The notes under the pieces: model-generated
What the model was told of the DNA's origin: nothing
Databases searched by the model: none
The model's input: only the letters and a program-made list of their open reading frames with translations
Shown: positions 61,323 to 64,000 of the stretch, in pieces
Layout: each line of letters begins with the position of its first letter
Numbering within the stretch: the stretch's first letter is position 1
From: Zoroaster sp. YZ-2022
Lineage: Eukaryota; Echinodermata; Asteroidea; Forcipulatida; Zoroasteridae
Assembly (NCBI GenBank): GCA_029582265.1
Contig: CM055831.1
Span: 29,822,189-29,886,188 of the forward strand
Reading direction: 5' to 3'
DNA: 64,000 bases
Position numbers and translations under genes: made by a program

Positions 61323-62320
61323 GTTGAGATCGCGTTTTGACTGTCAGAGCTAGACTCCAGTGTGTCTATAAGCCACTCCCCGCTATAGCCCTAAAGATAA
61401 CAAACGGTTTATTTTTCTACCCTAAAGGCCTTCAGATCGGATCAAAAGGAATACAAGTTTTCTTGTAATTTGACGAATGCATTCATATCGAGAAGCCATT
61501 AAAAACGCGCACGATTCTACTCGTCTTTGGACTGCCGCCTACACGGAGCCGGTACTGATTGACAGATCGATTTGTTTTAAACGTGTAGTTCGTGCTCCCA
61601 AGCTCGCCCTTCTGAACTCGCGCATTTCTCAGGAACCAACTACACCCTAACTACAAAATGATTTTCATTGATCCTCACCTCCTCAAACCGACACTGTAAA
61701 AATCTCTTGAAGGAATCACCATAACAACCATGTACTTTAACCAAAAATGGATAACAGCCCCAAGTACAGCAAATAATAAAGTTTAACAAAATATGTTTGC
61801 AATTGACAATAGTTATTTCAAGCATGGATCCTTGACACAAGAATTTGGCGCTATGCGTCACAGGCTTCCTAGAACAATCTGCATTTTATTTATAAGATTT
61901 GAAACTTTGCATGGTGGAAGTATAATCGTGGTATAACCAATGTTAACAGTAGCATCATGTAAATTGTCCAACGAGTTGTACTGAGACTGGTGGTTCTAAC
62001 AAGACCCGATAGTTTGACAACACGATGTTTCTATCCGCATTCTCAGAGCGTTTTCAGAGCATCACTGTACGGTGTTTAGAATTTAAACATATCTAAACAC
62101 TTAGCTTGTACTCACGTTTTTCACATGTTGAGCCTAAAACATGTTTAGATTGTGCTTTTCTGTGATGTGTGTTTGAATGCTAAATACCACATGAACAGGT
62201 GTCAAAAAGCTAAGCGTGTTTAGCTTAGTGACATGCACAGAGGATGGCCGTTTAGCTTTTAAACGCATTCCTAAACGCGTTTATTTTGCGTTTGTTTAAA
62301 TTCTAAACACAATTTTTGCA
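61323..62320. other. Stretch without a gene
   Basis: 62040-62320 repeats TTTAGA/TAAACAC/CTAAAC words (for example TTTAAACATATCTAAACAC-like and GCGTTTAG), making a low-complexity palindromic block. No gene seen. Confidence 0.35.
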
Positions 62321-62332
62321 GTGTTCTGATCT

Positions 62333-62410
62333 AAACGTCAAGTTGTAGAACCACATGTTCTTTTCAGAACAAAAACTAGAGAATTCACATAGTGCTACCG
62401 CGAACCTTCC
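62333..62410 (+). mobile_element. Degenerate Penelope-like terminal fragment
   Basis: TCTGATCTAAACGTCAAGTT, GTTCTTTTCAGAAC and TTCACATAGTGCTACCGCG align in order with 63761-63840, with many changes. Confidence 0.5.
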
Positions 62411-62981
62411 TAAAATCTTCCTTTAACCAAATTAATGTTTTGCGAAAAGGACTTACTTCTTGTTTGCATCCTTCTCCGTTTAGTTTCTCCCCTATTCAAA
62501 ATGTGCATTTTTTTTTGCATGTTCTGTTTCTTCTCAGAGATTCTTTAACATACAAACCAGAAGCTGCCACATAATGATCTGCTCACACTCGGGGTTTTTA
62601 TCTGGTAACTGTTATTTTTCATTTTAGTCTGGTGACTCATTCATATCAATGTTGTCTTCTATGGAAAGAGTATTTGCGTCCGTCTAAAACGGTGATGAAT
62701 CACTTTGGTAACAAGTGTTACCGGTGTCAAATACATTGACAATGTACAGTATTCGAATACGAATTTATTAGAATACACTGTTTGGATACAAGTATCTGAC
62801 ACGTATTGGAACACGCTTGAATAAACCTGTCATTATTTACATCACATTAAAACCATTATATACTATTGTAATCTCCAGAAAAGCACAAATTATACACGTT
62901 TATATTGTATTACATTTTCTTGGTCTAAAGTTTCTGGTCATTGGTCGGCTTCAAAAGTGGTGCGTTGACACGCTTTTTTTC

Positions 62982-63015
<34 letters not shown>

Positions 63016-63024
63016 CGTTTTGTT

Positions 63025-63225
63025 TTTTTGCCAACAGGGAAATACGTGACCACGTGATATGTGACGTATTCGCGGGTACCAAATTTCCCATATACAAAGT
63101 ATGGTGGCTAAGAGAGGCCGCACATCGGGCAAACGTTCGTACCCTTATGTGAAAAACTCGTTTAAAACCAATCAATCCAGTAATTTTGGCTGCAATTGGA
63201 CATCATTTCATAGCAAATAAAAAGA
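63025..63225 (+). repeat. Dispersed repeat, inverted partner of 5985-6185
   Basis: Diverged reverse complement of 5985-6185, preceded by a (GTT)n tract at about 62984-63015. Confidence 0.75.
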
Positions 63226-63309
63226 AAATTAAAAATGTTGACGCGCGGGTCTGAGGCGACGTGCGCGGAGACCAGAAACCGGGGACTTTCTTGGCCTAAT
63301 ACAGTTGTT

Positions 63310-63856
<547 letters not shown>

Positions 63857-63891
63857 TATCATCCTCACCATGCAAAGCTACAAGTTTTACC

Positions 63892-63922
<31 letters not shown>

Positions 63923-64000
63923 TTCATTCTTATACAGCCTTACATCAACGATGATCTCAAAATAATTATGTTCTCAGGTGAAATAATTGTTTTCAGATGA

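Overview
This window looks like intergenic or intronic DNA from a marine invertebrate, most likely a deuterostome and perhaps an echinoderm. The evidence is an AT-rich background, long microsatellites, a tRNA-headed SINE, fragments resembling a Penelope-like element and a non-LTR retrotransposon, and many small nonautonomous DNA transposons. No ribosomal RNA, operon or bacterial gene organisation is visible. The taxonomic call is inference from repeat style only.

I could not support any intact host protein-coding gene. The only protein-like signal with a family identity is the decayed C-terminal end of a non-LTR retrotransposon ORF2 (about 38011-38371). Nearly every other open frame is short, matches no family I recognise, or lies inside a repeat.

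Layout. 1-500 is a 58-bp satellite with a higher-order ABC pattern. 1811-2155 is a degenerate GAGACC-rich block. 2169-2461 and 4864-5340 are inverted-repeat MITEs, the second carrying a nested MITE. 11300-11673 is a 26-bp tandem repeat. 13506-13865, 23439-23846, 30262-30836, 37501-37876 and about 45199-45590 are copies of one hAT-like MITE family. Four of these have exact or near-exact 8-bp target duplications. 14155-14737 is a TTAA-ended MITE interrupted by a SINE, followed by an eight-copy 135-bp satellite (14760-15841). 16556-16815 and 18178-18434 are two inverted copies of a mariner-like MITE, the second inside a long TA microsatellite. 24935-25404 holds two adjacent inverted-repeat elements, one with perfect 40-bp arms. 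32530-33376 holds a second TTAA MITE and a second SINE. 42256-42547 and 55370-55731 are two copies of a MITE flanked by 9-bp duplications.

The largest feature is a satellite of roughly 45 copies of a 79-81-bp unit (about 51185-54775). It is joined to the right half of a TTAA-ended MITE. A second array of the same unit lies in the opposite orientation at about 60255-60860. The window ends with a 114-bp inverted repeat (63421-63856) that resembles a Penelope-like element terminus, including a hammerhead-ribozyme-like core, set between ATT microsatellites.

The parts do not form a pathway. They record layered transposition, nesting and satellite birth from transposon ends. The most interesting theme is that the main satellite appears to derive from one end of a dispersed MITE, with its single-copy relatives still present in the same window.
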